From positions 1 to 46,448 of the forward strand of contig CAYTMV010000013.1 in assembly GCA_964439015.1 (NCBI GenBank): a DNA stretch of 46,448 bases, given 5' to 3'. Position 1 is the first letter of the stretch. Each line of letters starts with the position of its first letter. Below the pieces are notes generated by a model that saw nothing but the letters and a program-made list of their open reading frames with translations, did not search any database and was not told the origin of the DNA. A program made the position numbers and the translations under genes. The DNA comes from Gemmobacter sp964439015 (GTDB lineage Bacteria; Pseudomonadota; Alphaproteobacteria; Rhodobacterales; Rhodobacteraceae). Below are positions 35,074 through 41,923 of the stretch, in pieces.

Positions 35074-36009
35074 ATGGCTCCGCCCGCCACCCGCTGGCTG
35101 CCGGTGTTTCTGGAGGCGCGCGCCGCCGAACAGGGTGCTGCGCTGAACACGCTGGCCGCCTATCGCCGCGACCTTGACGATTTTGCCCAGTGGCTGGCGG
35201 CGCGCGGGACAGATTACACCGGTGCCGACCGCCGATCGGTGCAGGATTACCTGATCCATTGCGATGCCCAGGGCCTCAGCCCCGCCACCCGCGCGCGGCG
35301 GCTGTCGGCGATCCGCCAGCTGTATCGTTTTGCCCATGAGGAAGGCTGGCGCGCCGACAATCCCGCCGTGACGCTGAAAGGCCCCGGCGCGGCCAACCGC
35401 CTGCCGGAAACTCTGGGCCGTGACGAGGTCGACCGGCTGCTTGAGGCCGCCCGCGACAAGGGCCATTCCCTGCCCGCGCAGCTGCGCAACCGCGCCCTGG
35501 TCGAGCTGCTTTATGCCACCGGCATGCGCGTGAGCGAGCTGGTGTCGCTGCCCGTCGCCGCCGTGCGCGGCAATCCCGAGATGATCCTGGTGCGCGGCAA
35601 GGGCGGCAAGGAGCGGCTGGTGCCGCTGTCGGCGCCGGCCCGTGCGGCCCTGACCGACTGGCTTGAGGCGCGCGACCGGTCCGAGGAGGCCGCGCGCCGG
35701 GCCGGTGCGGCCCCCTCGAAATTCCTGTTCCCGTCGCGGGGCAAGGAAGGCCATCTGACCCGCCACCATTTCTGGCTGCTGATGAAGGAAATCGCGGTGC
35801 TGGCCGGCGTCAGCCCGGGCGCCGTGACCCCGCACAAGCTGCGCCACGCCTTTGCCACCCACCTGCTGGCGGGCGGGGCGGACCTGCGGGTGATCCAGAC
35901 GCTGCTGGGTCATGCCGATATCGCCACGACCGAGATCTATACCCATGTTCTCGATCAGCACCTGAAGGATCTGGTGCTGGACCATCACCCGCTGGCGAAA
36001 AAGGGCTGA
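35074..36009 (+). CDS. xerD: Site-specific tyrosine recombinase XerD
   Basis: XerD works with XerC at dif to resolve chromosome dimers. The 311-residue length is normal. The N-terminal SAM-like domain (about 10-100) holds LAAYRRDLDDFAQWL and the LSAIRQLYRFAHEEG stretch. The catalytic set is complete: R152 (GMRVSEL), K176 (RGKGGKE), H254 and R257 (HKLRHAFATHLL), H280 (LLGHADI) and the nucleophile Y289 (TTEIYTHV). It is a housekeeping Xer protein rather than an integron or phage integrase, since it stands beside aro genes and no attachment-site or mobile genes are near. Confidence 0.95.
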   Translation: MAPPATRWLPVFLEARAAEQGAALNTLAAYRRDLDDFAQWLAARGTDYTGADRRSVQDYLIHCDAQGLSPATRARRLSAIRQLYRFAHEEGWRADNPAVTLKGPGAANRLPETLGRDEVDRLLEAARDKGHSLPAQLRNRALVELLYATGMRVSELVSLPVAAVRGNPEMILVRGKGGKERLVPLSAPARAALTDWLEARDRSEEAARRAGAAPSKFLFPSRGKEGHLTRHHFWLLMKEIAVLAGVSPGAVTPHKLRHAFATHLLAGGADLRVIQTLLGHADIATTEIYTHVLDQHLKDLVLDHHPLAKKG

Positions 36010-36029
36010 GGCGCACACCCCAGCCCTTT
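36000..36029. terminator. Hairpin at the xerD stop, possible bidirectional terminator
   Basis: AAAGGGCTG (36000-36008) overlaps the xerD stop codon and pairs with CAGCCCTTT (36021-36029) around a 12-nt loop. The T runs are short on both strands, so termination is probable but not certain. It separates xerD from the convergent RTX protein gene. Confidence 0.55.
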
Positions 36030-36052
36030 GCCATTCAGCGCATGTTACGGGA

Positions 36053-37402
36053 TCAGATGATGTCGATTGCGGCGGCCAGACCGGTCAGGCTGGTGATGCC
36101 GCTGAGGCGCAGCACCTCGCCCGGCCCGAAATCGAACTCGACAAAACCGGCGCCGACGTCGGCATGACGGCTGACAACCTGCGCGGCGGTCAGCCGGGCA
36201 TTGCCCCACAGCGCGTCATCGAGAACCAGACGGTCGCCCTGCCCGCGCGCGAAATCCGTGATGCGGTCAAAGCCGTTGCCGGCGTGAAACACGAAGCGGT
36301 CGGCGCCCAGACCGCCCGAAAGCACGTCGCGGCCTGCCTCGCCAACCAGCACGTCATTGCCGCCCTGCCCCATGATCGTGTCGTTGCCGACCCCGCCATA
36401 ACCGGTGTCATTGCCCGCGCCCGTCATCAGCCGGTCATTGCCGCCGAATCCCTTGATCACGTTGCGTCCGGCATTGCCGGTCAGGTCATTGCTGGCAGCA
36501 CTGCCGATCAACTGGCGATCCTCGACGCCCAACAGCCGGGCATCGGCAATCGGGCCGCGAACCAGCGTCAGATGGGCGTTCGACAGCAGCGTGGCGCCGG
36601 TCACGGGATCAACCTCGAGATCCAGCTTCACGTTGCGCCCGCCGCCGGTGTTCACCTTCACCTCGCTCATGGCATTGGCATGGGTGACGCGCACCGTCAC
36701 CTCGCCGGTCTGGCGCGTGGCAACGCCGTAGCCGCCGGCGGCTTCGGACCGGTCATAACCGGTGCCGACGACGTTGAACGTGACATTGCCGATCGCCTCG
36801 CCCACCGAATAGAAATTGTCGCGATCCGTGTCGCGATAGGCCACGCCGGTGATGTAATGGCGGCTGCCGGCAAAGGCGAAATCCAGCGTCAGATAGTTGC
36901 CATTGCCCGAGGCCACCCCGGCCACGCCGATCTCACGATAGTTGAAGGTCGGAAAAGCTCCGCCCGACATGTCTTGCCCGCCGATCATGTTCGAGCGGTG
37001 CTGCGGGCTGTTCCACAGCGTGTTGAAGTGGCGCGCCATCAAGGCTTCGGGGCTGGACGCACCACCCGAAGACCAGGCAAGATTTTCGCCGACCCGCCAG
37101 CCGCCGTCACGGTCCAGCACATAGCCCGCGGCCTGAACCCGGCTGATATCGGTCGACCCGCCGGACCCTTCGTGGCTGAACGTGCCGGTGCGCGCCATCC
37201 AGGATGAGTGGTTTTCGGCAGCGCGATCCAGTTGCACCTGCGGCGCCAGAATTTCCTTTGGCCGGTCGGCAATCTGGCCAAAGGGGCCGCTGGGCAAGCC
37301 CTCGTTGAGGCCCACGCGCTGGCGCACGGCCTCGGCGCCGGGGTCCATCCGCGCGCGGTTCAGAAGTTCCAGAAAATACTGCTCGGCAGCGGTCATCGGC
37401 AT
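36053..37402 (-). CDS. CAP-domain protein with RTX calcium-binding repeats
   Basis: The 449-residue protein has an N-terminal CAP/SCP domain (about 5-175): FLELLNRARMDPGAEA, NHSSWMARTGTFSHEG, GENLAW and NTLWNSPQHRSNMI. A middle beta-rich domain is followed by nonapeptide repeats at about 310-365 (GGNDRLMTG, GAGNDTGYG, GVGNDTIMG, GQGGNDVLV, GLGADRFVF), which bind calcium. There is no Sec signal. RTX repeats and a C-terminal tail with hydrophobic end (LAAAIDII) point to type I secretion. CAP domains are linked to lipid binding or peptidase-like roles in other organisms, and the activity here is unknown. No type I exporter is adjacent. Confidence 0.88.
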   Translation of the reverse strand: MPMTAAEQYFLELLNRARMDPGAEAVRQRVGLNEGLPSGPFGQIADRPKEILAPQVQLDRAAENHSSWMARTGTFSHEGSGGSTDISRVQAAGYVLDRDGGWRVGENLAWSSGGASSPEALMARHFNTLWNSPQHRSNMIGGQDMSGGAFPTFNYREIGVAGVASGNGNYLTLDFAFAGSRHYITGVAYRDTDRDNFYSVGEAIGNVTFNVVGTGYDRSEAAGGYGVATRQTGEVTVRVTHANAMSEVKVNTGGGRNVKLDLEVDPVTGATLLSNAHLTLVRGPIADARLLGVEDRQLIGSAASNDLTGNAGRNVIKGFGGNDRLMTGAGNDTGYGGVGNDTIMGQGGNDVLVGEAGRDVLSGGLGADRFVFHAGNGFDRITDFARGQGDRLVLDDALWGNARLTAAQVVSRHADVGAGFVEFDFGPGEVLRLSGITSLTGLAAAIDII

Positions 37403-37587
37403 GGTCGATCCTTCTCAGTCCGGGCAAAACGGCACGGGGTCGCGCCGTTCATATCGAAAAAATCCGGCAACATTCAGGCGTGATTTGCCTTGCCGCGGCC
37501 GGATGGGCGGCCAATTGCCGATGCAAAGCGGGCTGCCGGCGCAAAACTGCCCGGGTTGGACCTGTGGAGACGCCGCGGGCACCCACC

Positions 37588-39201
37588 TCAGCGCGACCGG
37601 AACAGCGACCCCAGCACACCGCGCACGATCGCCTGCCCCGCCTTGCCGCCGATCTGGCGCGCCAGACTTTTGGCAAAGGCCTCGCCCAGCGAATCGCTGC
37701 GCGAACTGCTGGTCGTGCGGCGGCGGGTCGTGGATTGCCCGCCTTCGTCGCGGCCGCCATCCCAGCGCCGGGCATTGCGGAACTCGCGTTCGGCCTCGGC
37801 CTCGCGGCGGGCCAGATCCTTTTCGCGCAGCGCGGCCTCTTCGGCGGCGGCGGCCTCGCGGGCGGCAGCCTCAGCGCGGGCCGACAGGATTTCATGCGCG
37901 GATTGGCGATCGACAACCCGCTCATACTTGCCCGCCAAGGGCGAGGCCGCGCGCAGCGCCGCACGGGTGCCGGCATCGAGCGGACCCACCTGAGAGGATG
38001 GCGGGCGCACCAGCGTGCGCTCGACCATGCCGGGGATACCCTTGGCCTCGAGGAACGAGGTCACGGCCTCGCCCGTGCCCACCTCGCGGATCGCCTCTTC
38101 GGTCGAGAAGCGCGGATTGTCGCGATAGGTCTGGGCCGCCAGCCGCAGCGCCTTCTGATCCTTGGCGGTAAAGGCGCGCAGCGCATGCTGCACCCGGTTG
38201 CCCAGCTGACCGAGGATATTGTCCGGCACATCCGCGGGGTTCTGGGTGATGAAATACACCCCCACCCCCTTGGAGCGGATCAGCCGCGCCACCTGCTCGA
38301 CCTTGTCCACCAGCGCCTTGGGGGCATCGTCAAACAGCAGATGCGCCTCGTCGAAAAAGAACACCAGCTTGGGACGATCAGGGTCGCCCACCTCGGGCAG
38401 TTCTTCAAACAGCTCGGACAGCAGCCACAGCAGGAAGGTGGCGTAAAGGCGCGGGCTGTTCATCAACTTGTCCGAGGCAAGGATGTTGACGCGCCCCCGC
38501 CCGTCCGCATCCCGCAGCATCAGGTCGCCCAGATCCAGCGCGGGCTCGCCAAACAGGTTGGCCGCGCCCTGATTCTCCAGCACCAGGAGCCGGCGCTGGA
38601 TCGCGCCGATCGATGCCGTGGAGACCAGACCGTAGCGGGTCGAAATCTCCTGCGCGTTCTCGCCGATGAAGGTCAGCATCGCCTGCAGGTCCTTCAGGTC
38701 CAGAAGCGCCAGCCCCTCTTCATCGGCCAGCCGGAAGGCCACGTTCAACACGCCTTCCTGCGGTTCCGTCAGCTCCAGCATCCGGCTCAGCAGCAGCGGT
38801 CCCATCTCGGAGATGGTGGTGCGGATCGGGTGGCCCTGCTCGCCGTAAAGGTCCCAGAAGGTGACGGGAAAGGCCCGGTATTGCAGATCGAGGCCGATGG
38901 TCTGGCTGCGTTTCATGAAGGGCTCGTGCAGCTTGCCGGTGGCCGAGCCCGCAGCCCCGATTCCAGACAGGTCGCCCTTCACATCCGACAGGAAAACCGG
39001 CACGCCGGCCGCCGAAAAGCCTTCGGCCAGGACTTGCAGGGTGACGGTCTTGCCGGTGCCGGTTGCGCCGGCGATCAGCCCGTGGCGGTTGCCGTATTTC
39101 AAGAGCAGATTTTGCGGCGCGCCATAGCCCTCGCCGCCACCGCCCACGAAAATCGTGTCCTGCTGCGCCCCGCCAACCATGAAAGCCCCCGAATTTTCCA
39201 T
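37588..39201 (-). CDS. HerA-like helicase-domain ATPase (DUF853 / YjgR-like)
   Basis: With ATG 39201 the protein has 537 residues; ATG 39180 (MVGGAQQDTIFVGG) is an equal alternative. It shows Walker A IAGATGTGKTVTLQ near residue 45, VPVFLSDVKGDLSG, and Walker B PKLVFFFDEAHLLF, plus KGVGVYFITQNPADVPD and RVQHALRAFTAKD as in the COG0433 group. Family members are HerA/FtsK-superfamily ATPases, but their cellular role is not settled. The C-terminal part (about 440-500) is a charged, Ala/Glu/Arg-rich probable coiled coil, and the end is RSDSLGEAFAKSLARQIGGK. A frame that continues to 39555 runs through intergenic DNA. Confidence 0.9.
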   Translation of the reverse strand: MENSGAFMVGGAQQDTIFVGGGGEGYGAPQNLLLKYGNRHGLIAGATGTGKTVTLQVLAEGFSAAGVPVFLSDVKGDLSGIGAAGSATGKLHEPFMKRSQTIGLDLQYRAFPVTFWDLYGEQGHPIRTTISEMGPLLLSRMLELTEPQEGVLNVAFRLADEEGLALLDLKDLQAMLTFIGENAQEISTRYGLVSTASIGAIQRRLLVLENQGAANLFGEPALDLGDLMLRDADGRGRVNILASDKLMNSPRLYATFLLWLLSELFEELPEVGDPDRPKLVFFFDEAHLLFDDAPKALVDKVEQVARLIRSKGVGVYFITQNPADVPDNILGQLGNRVQHALRAFTAKDQKALRLAAQTYRDNPRFSTEEAIREVGTGEAVTSFLEAKGIPGMVERTLVRPPSSQVGPLDAGTRAALRAASPLAGKYERVVDRQSAHEILSARAEAAAREAAAAEEAALREKDLARREAEAEREFRNARRWDGGRDEGGQSTTRRRTTSSSRSDSLGEAFAKSLARQIGGKAGQAIVRGVLGSLFRSR

Positions 39202-39302
39202 ACGATCCGTGCATGAACATACATTCTTAAGAGTGTTGTGCCAGAGTTGATCTTGCCCCGGCGGCGCTTGCGCGGCAGGTGGCCTTTCCTCCCTGTCAGA
39301 CT

Positions 39303-39332
39303 GGCCGCACCCTCGGGTGCGGCCTTTTTTGA
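39303..39332 (+). terminator. Strong intrinsic terminator in the intergenic region
   Basis: GGCCGCACCC (39303-39312), a 2-nt turn and GGGTGCGGCC (39315-39324) are followed by six T (39325-39330) on the plus strand. No plus-strand gene precedes it, since the HerA-like gene is on the minus strand. It therefore implies a short plus-strand transcript across about 39235-39330, or termination of antisense transcription. Confidence 0.8.
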
Positions 39333-39369
39333 CCCGATGACGACCTTCTCGCGACGTCGCGTTAAATTG

Positions 39370-39398
39370 TTGACGCAAGTCTCTTTTGCCCGTAGCGT
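39370..39398 (+). promoter_or_regulatory. Promoter of the small-RNA candidate
   Basis: TTGACG (39370-39375) and TAGCGT (39393-39398) with a 17-bp spacer form the best sigma-70-type promoter in this intergenic region. The predicted start is near 39405, and a terminator follows at 39461-39491, which defines a short transcription unit. Confidence 0.55.
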
Positions 39399-39404
39399 AA
39401 CAGC

Positions 39405-39491
39405 CAGATGAAGTCGGCCAGTCCGACAGGGAGCATGACGGCAAACGCCGCTGAAGACGGAAAAGGGGCTGTGATCGACGGCCCCTTTTTT
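39405..39491 (+). ncRNA. Small RNA candidate of about 87 nt
   Basis: A promoter at 39370-39398 and a strong intrinsic terminator (stem 39461-39472 with 39478-39489, T run to 39491) bracket about 87 nt. Inside are a hairpin GTCGG-CCAGT-CCGAC (39413-39427) and a small CGGC/GCCG stem (39439-39450). Its segment 39416-39435 is complementary at 18 of 20 positions to 39287-39306, just before the neighbouring terminator. A 37-codon frame starts at ATG 39435 (to 39548), but AGGGAG is only 1 nt before it, and the terminator lies within it, so a non-coding RNA is more likely. I do not recognise a known family. Confidence 0.45.
39461..39491 (+). terminator. Intrinsic terminator of the small-RNA candidate
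   Basis: AAAAGGGGCTGT (39461-39472), loop GATCG and ACGGCCCCTTTT (39478-39489) form a 12-bp stem with one T-G pair, ending in a run of six T (39486-39491). It is a textbook intrinsic terminator on the plus strand. Confidence 0.82.
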
Positions 39492-39583
39492 CATGCGCGT
39501 CGCTGGAACAGCTTCGCCCGCATCGGCCCGGCACCCTGCGGCGATTAGCTGCCAAGCCGCACGGTTATCGGCTGCAATCCGCA

Positions 39584-39612
39584 CTGACATTTCCGGCCCG
39601 CCATGCTAGAGC
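39584..39612 (+). promoter_or_regulatory. Candidate promoter of the invasion-locus-B gene
   Basis: CTGACA (39584-39589), a 17-bp spacer and TAGAGC (39607-39612) precede the gene at 39643. Transcription would begin near 39619, leaving a leader of about 24 nt with AGGA at 39631-39634. Confidence 0.5.
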
Positions 39613-39642
39613 GCAGGCATCAAAGGAAACAGGACGTTTGCA

Positions 39643-40356
39643 ATGACGATCGACAATGTGACCCGTGGTCCGATTCTGGCGGCCCTTCTGGCTCTGGCGC
39701 TGACCGGTGCCGCCGCCGCGCAGGACTCCGCAGCCCCGGCCACCGAAGCGCCCGCAACCGAAGCACCCGCAACCGAGGCCCCGGCCACGCCGGCCGCCCC
39801 TGCGGCGGATACGCCGGCCGCAACGGCGACCGAAGCGCCGGCCACCCCGGCCGCTGATGCACCGGCCGCTGACGGCCCCGGATCGGTCTATCTGGCCGAA
39901 ACCCACGGCGATTGGGAGCGTCGCTGCGCCCGTGCCCCCGAAGGCCAGCCCGAGCGGTGCCAACTGTTCCAGTTGCTGGAAGACAAGAACGGCAACCCCA
40001 CCGCGCAGATGGTGCTGTTCCGCCTGCCCACGGGCAATGACGTTCTGGCCGGGGCCGAGATCACCGTGCCGCTGGAAACCCTGCTGACCGCCGGGCTCAA
40101 GATGCAGGTCGACACCGCCAAGCCGTCGGTCTTCCCCTATGCCTTCTGCGACCCGGTGGGCTGCGTGGCGCAGGTGGGCTTTGCCGCATCGGACGTGGAC
40201 GCGTTCAAGAAGGGCGGCGCGGCCAAGCTGGTGCTGGTGCCGGCGCTGGCGCCCACCCAACAGGTCGAACTGACGGTGTCGCTGAAAGGCTTTACCGCGG
40301 GTTACGATGCGCTGACCGTGCCGGAAGCGCCGGTGCCGCCGGCCGACGGCAACTGA
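39643..40356 (+). CDS. Invasion-associated locus B (IalB) family periplasmic protein
   Basis: The 237-residue protein has a Sec signal peptide (GPILAALLALALTGAAAA, cleavage near AAA-QD), then a low-complexity linker of repeated ATEAP/ATPAA units (about 30-85). The IalB domain follows at about 90-220: THGDWERRCARAPEGQPERC, LFQLLEDKNGNPTAQMVLF and FPYAFCDPVGCVAQVGF. Cys pairs (RRC...ERC, FC...GC) probably form disulfides. IalB was named for erythrocyte invasion by Bartonella, but homologues are common in free-living alphaproteobacteria, and the biochemical role is unknown. It is preceded by a good promoter and followed by a terminator, so it is monocistronic. Confidence 0.9.
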   Translation: MTIDNVTRGPILAALLALALTGAAAAQDSAAPATEAPATEAPATEAPATPAAPAADTPAATATEAPATPAADAPAADGPGSVYLAETHGDWERRCARAPEGQPERCQLFQLLEDKNGNPTAQMVLFRLPTGNDVLAGAEITVPLETLLTAGLKMQVDTAKPSVFPYAFCDPVGCVAQVGFAASDVDAFKKGGAAKLVLVPALAPTQQVELTVSLKGFTAGYDALTVPEAPVPPADGN

Positions 40357-40374
40357 GGCAAGCGACCGAAAAGC

Positions 40375-40404
40375 AAGGCCGCGGGCAATCCCCGCGGCCT
40401 TTTT
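40375..40404 (+). terminator. Intrinsic terminator after the IalB-family gene
   Basis: AAGGCCGCGGG (40375-40385) and CCCGCGGCCTT (40391-40401) form a stem ending in a T run (40400-40404). It may also stop minus-strand transcription from the convergent ketoacyl synthase gene. Confidence 0.82.
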
Positions 40405-40426
40405 CATGGCCGGAGCAAACCGATCG

Positions 40427-41635
40427 TCAGGCGCGGCGCAGCGCCAGCACCGCATTCAGCCCGCCAAAGGCAAAGGCATTGGACAGCACCGCATCCACCC
40501 GCGCCTCGCGCGCGACATTCGGCACCACGTCCAGCGCACATTCGGGATCGGGCTCTTCATAGCCGATGGTGGGCGCAATCACGCCCTCTTTCAGCGCCAT
40601 GATGCAGGCCAGCAACTCGACTGCCCCGGTGCCGCCGATCAGATGGCCATGCATGGACTTGGTCGACGAGATCATCAGCCGGTCCGCATGATGACCGAAG
40701 ACATCGGCCACCGCCGCACATTCGGTCTTGTCATTGGCCGCGGTGCCGGTGCCATGGGCGTTGACATAGCCCACATCCTCGGGATCCAGCCGCGCATCCT
40801 TCAACGCGCCGGCAATGGCGCGGGCGGCGCCCTGCTTGCTGGGCATGACGATATCGGCCGCGTCCGAGGTCATGCCAAAGCCCACCACCTCGGCCAGGAT
40901 CTCGGCGCCGCGGGCGCGGGCATGCTCATATTCTTCAAAGACGAAGACCGCAGCGCCCTCGCCCTGCACCATGCCGTTGCGGGTCAGGCTGAAGGGGCGG
41001 CAGGCGTCCTTGGACATCACCCGCAGCCCCTCCCACGCCTTGATGCCGCCAAAGCACAGCATCGATTCGCTGCCGCCGGTCAACATCACCCGCGCCCCCC
41101 CCGAGCGCACCATCTGAAACGCCAGCCCCATCGCGTGGTTCGAGCTGGCGCAGGCGGTCGATACCGTGAAGGTCGGGCCCTTGAGGTTGAACTCCATCGA
41201 CAGATGCGAGGCGCCGGCATTGTTCATCAGCTTGGGCACGACAAAGGGGTGAACGCGGTTCTTCCCCTCCTCATAGACACAGCGATAATTGTCGTCCCAA
41301 GTGTTCACGCCGCCCGCCGCCGTGCCCAGCACCACGCCGGCCTCATAGCCCAGATGGCCGTCGAAATTCAGCCCCGACTGCGCCACCGCCTGACGGCCGG
41401 CCAGCAGGGTGAACTGGGTGAACTTGTCATAAAGGACGATCTGCTGGCGGTTGAAATGCGCCTCGGGGTCCCAGTTATGCACCTGCCCGCCGATCTGGAT
41501 CGTCAGACGGTCCTTGTCGCGGATATCAAGATCGGTGATCCCGCAGCGGCCTTCGCGGAAGGCGGCAAAGGTGCCGGGCACGTCATGGGCCAGTGCGTTG
41601 ATCGTGCCGGCCCCGGTGATAACGACCCGCTTCAT
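40427..41635 (-). CDS. Beta-ketoacyl-ACP synthase (FabF/KAS II family)
   Basis: The 402-residue condensing enzyme has the full Cys-His-His triad: C162 (VSTACASSNHAMG), H294 (VNAHGTGT) and H331 (TKSMHGHLIGG), with the usual C-terminal SNAFAFGGLNAVLALRRA. It extends acyl chains by malonyl-ACP condensation. It is not next to the main fab genes; its start overlaps the stop of a small ACP gene (ATGA), which lies beside lpxD. Such a private KAS-ACP pair suggests a specialised acyl chain, by analogy with the AcpXL systems of rhizobia. That purpose is inferred, not shown. Confidence 0.9.
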   Translation of the reverse strand: MKRVVITGAGTINALAHDVPGTFAAFREGRCGITDLDIRDKDRLTIQIGGQVHNWDPEAHFNRQQIVLYDKFTQFTLLAGRQAVAQSGLNFDGHLGYEAGVVLGTAAGGVNTWDDNYRCVYEEGKNRVHPFVVPKLMNNAGASHLSMEFNLKGPTFTVSTACASSNHAMGLAFQMVRSGGARVMLTGGSESMLCFGGIKAWEGLRVMSKDACRPFSLTRNGMVQGEGAAVFVFEEYEHARARGAEILAEVVGFGMTSDAADIVMPSKQGAARAIAGALKDARLDPEDVGYVNAHGTGTAANDKTECAAVADVFGHHADRLMISSTKSMHGHLIGGTGAVELLACIMALKEGVIAPTIGYEEPDPECALDVVPNVAREARVDAVLSNAFAFGGLNAVLALRRA

Positions 41636-41892
41636 GCCGCCTTGGCCGCGACCAGATCCTCCACCGCGCGCACGATGGCCGCGACCGAGGAAATGTCGAA
41701 CTCGTTCTTGCTGGGTTCATTGGCGTTGAAGGGAACCGAGATGTCAAAGGCCTCTTCAATGGCAAAGATCGCCTCGACCAGCGCCAGACTGTCCAGCCCC
41801 AGATCCTCCAGCGTCGACTCCATCGTCACGTCGCCCACATCCATCACCGCCTGTTCGGCAATGATCGCCAGCACCTTGTCCTTGACTGCCAT
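41632..41892 (-). CDS. Acyl carrier protein, specialised
   Basis: The 86-residue acidic protein starts at ATG 41892 (MAVKDKVLAIIAEQAV). The phosphopantetheine site is S35 in LEDLGLDSLALVEAIFAIEE. Compared with the housekeeping ACP it has a longer and less acidic stretch after helix II (PFNANEPSKNEFDISS), a trait of dedicated carriers such as AcpXL. It overlaps the ketoacyl synthase gene and lies 31 bp after lpxD on the same strand, so the three form one unit. A longer frame upstream to 42135 is only the shadow of lpxD. Confidence 0.9.
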   Translation of the reverse strand: MAVKDKVLAIIAEQAVMDVGDVTMESTLEDLGLDSLALVEAIFAIEEAFDISVPFNANEPSKNEFDISSVAAIVRAVEDLVAAKAA

Positions 41893-41923
41893 GTCTCTTC
41901 TCCCCCGGGGCTTTTCAGCCGGT

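Noticed and set aside
35074..36009. Phage or integron integrase marking a mobile element
   Set aside because: Length, sequence and aro-gene context are those of housekeeping XerD; no attachment repeats, phage genes or cassette sites are seen.
33997..36018. A 673-codon minus-strand open frame opposite xerD and its upstream gene
   Set aside because: Arg/Pro-rich shadow frame; XerD catalytic residues on the plus strand are complete.
36053..37402. A hemolysin gene
   Set aside because: RTX repeats alone often trigger this name; the N-terminal domain is CAP/SCP and there is no pore-forming or acylation region.
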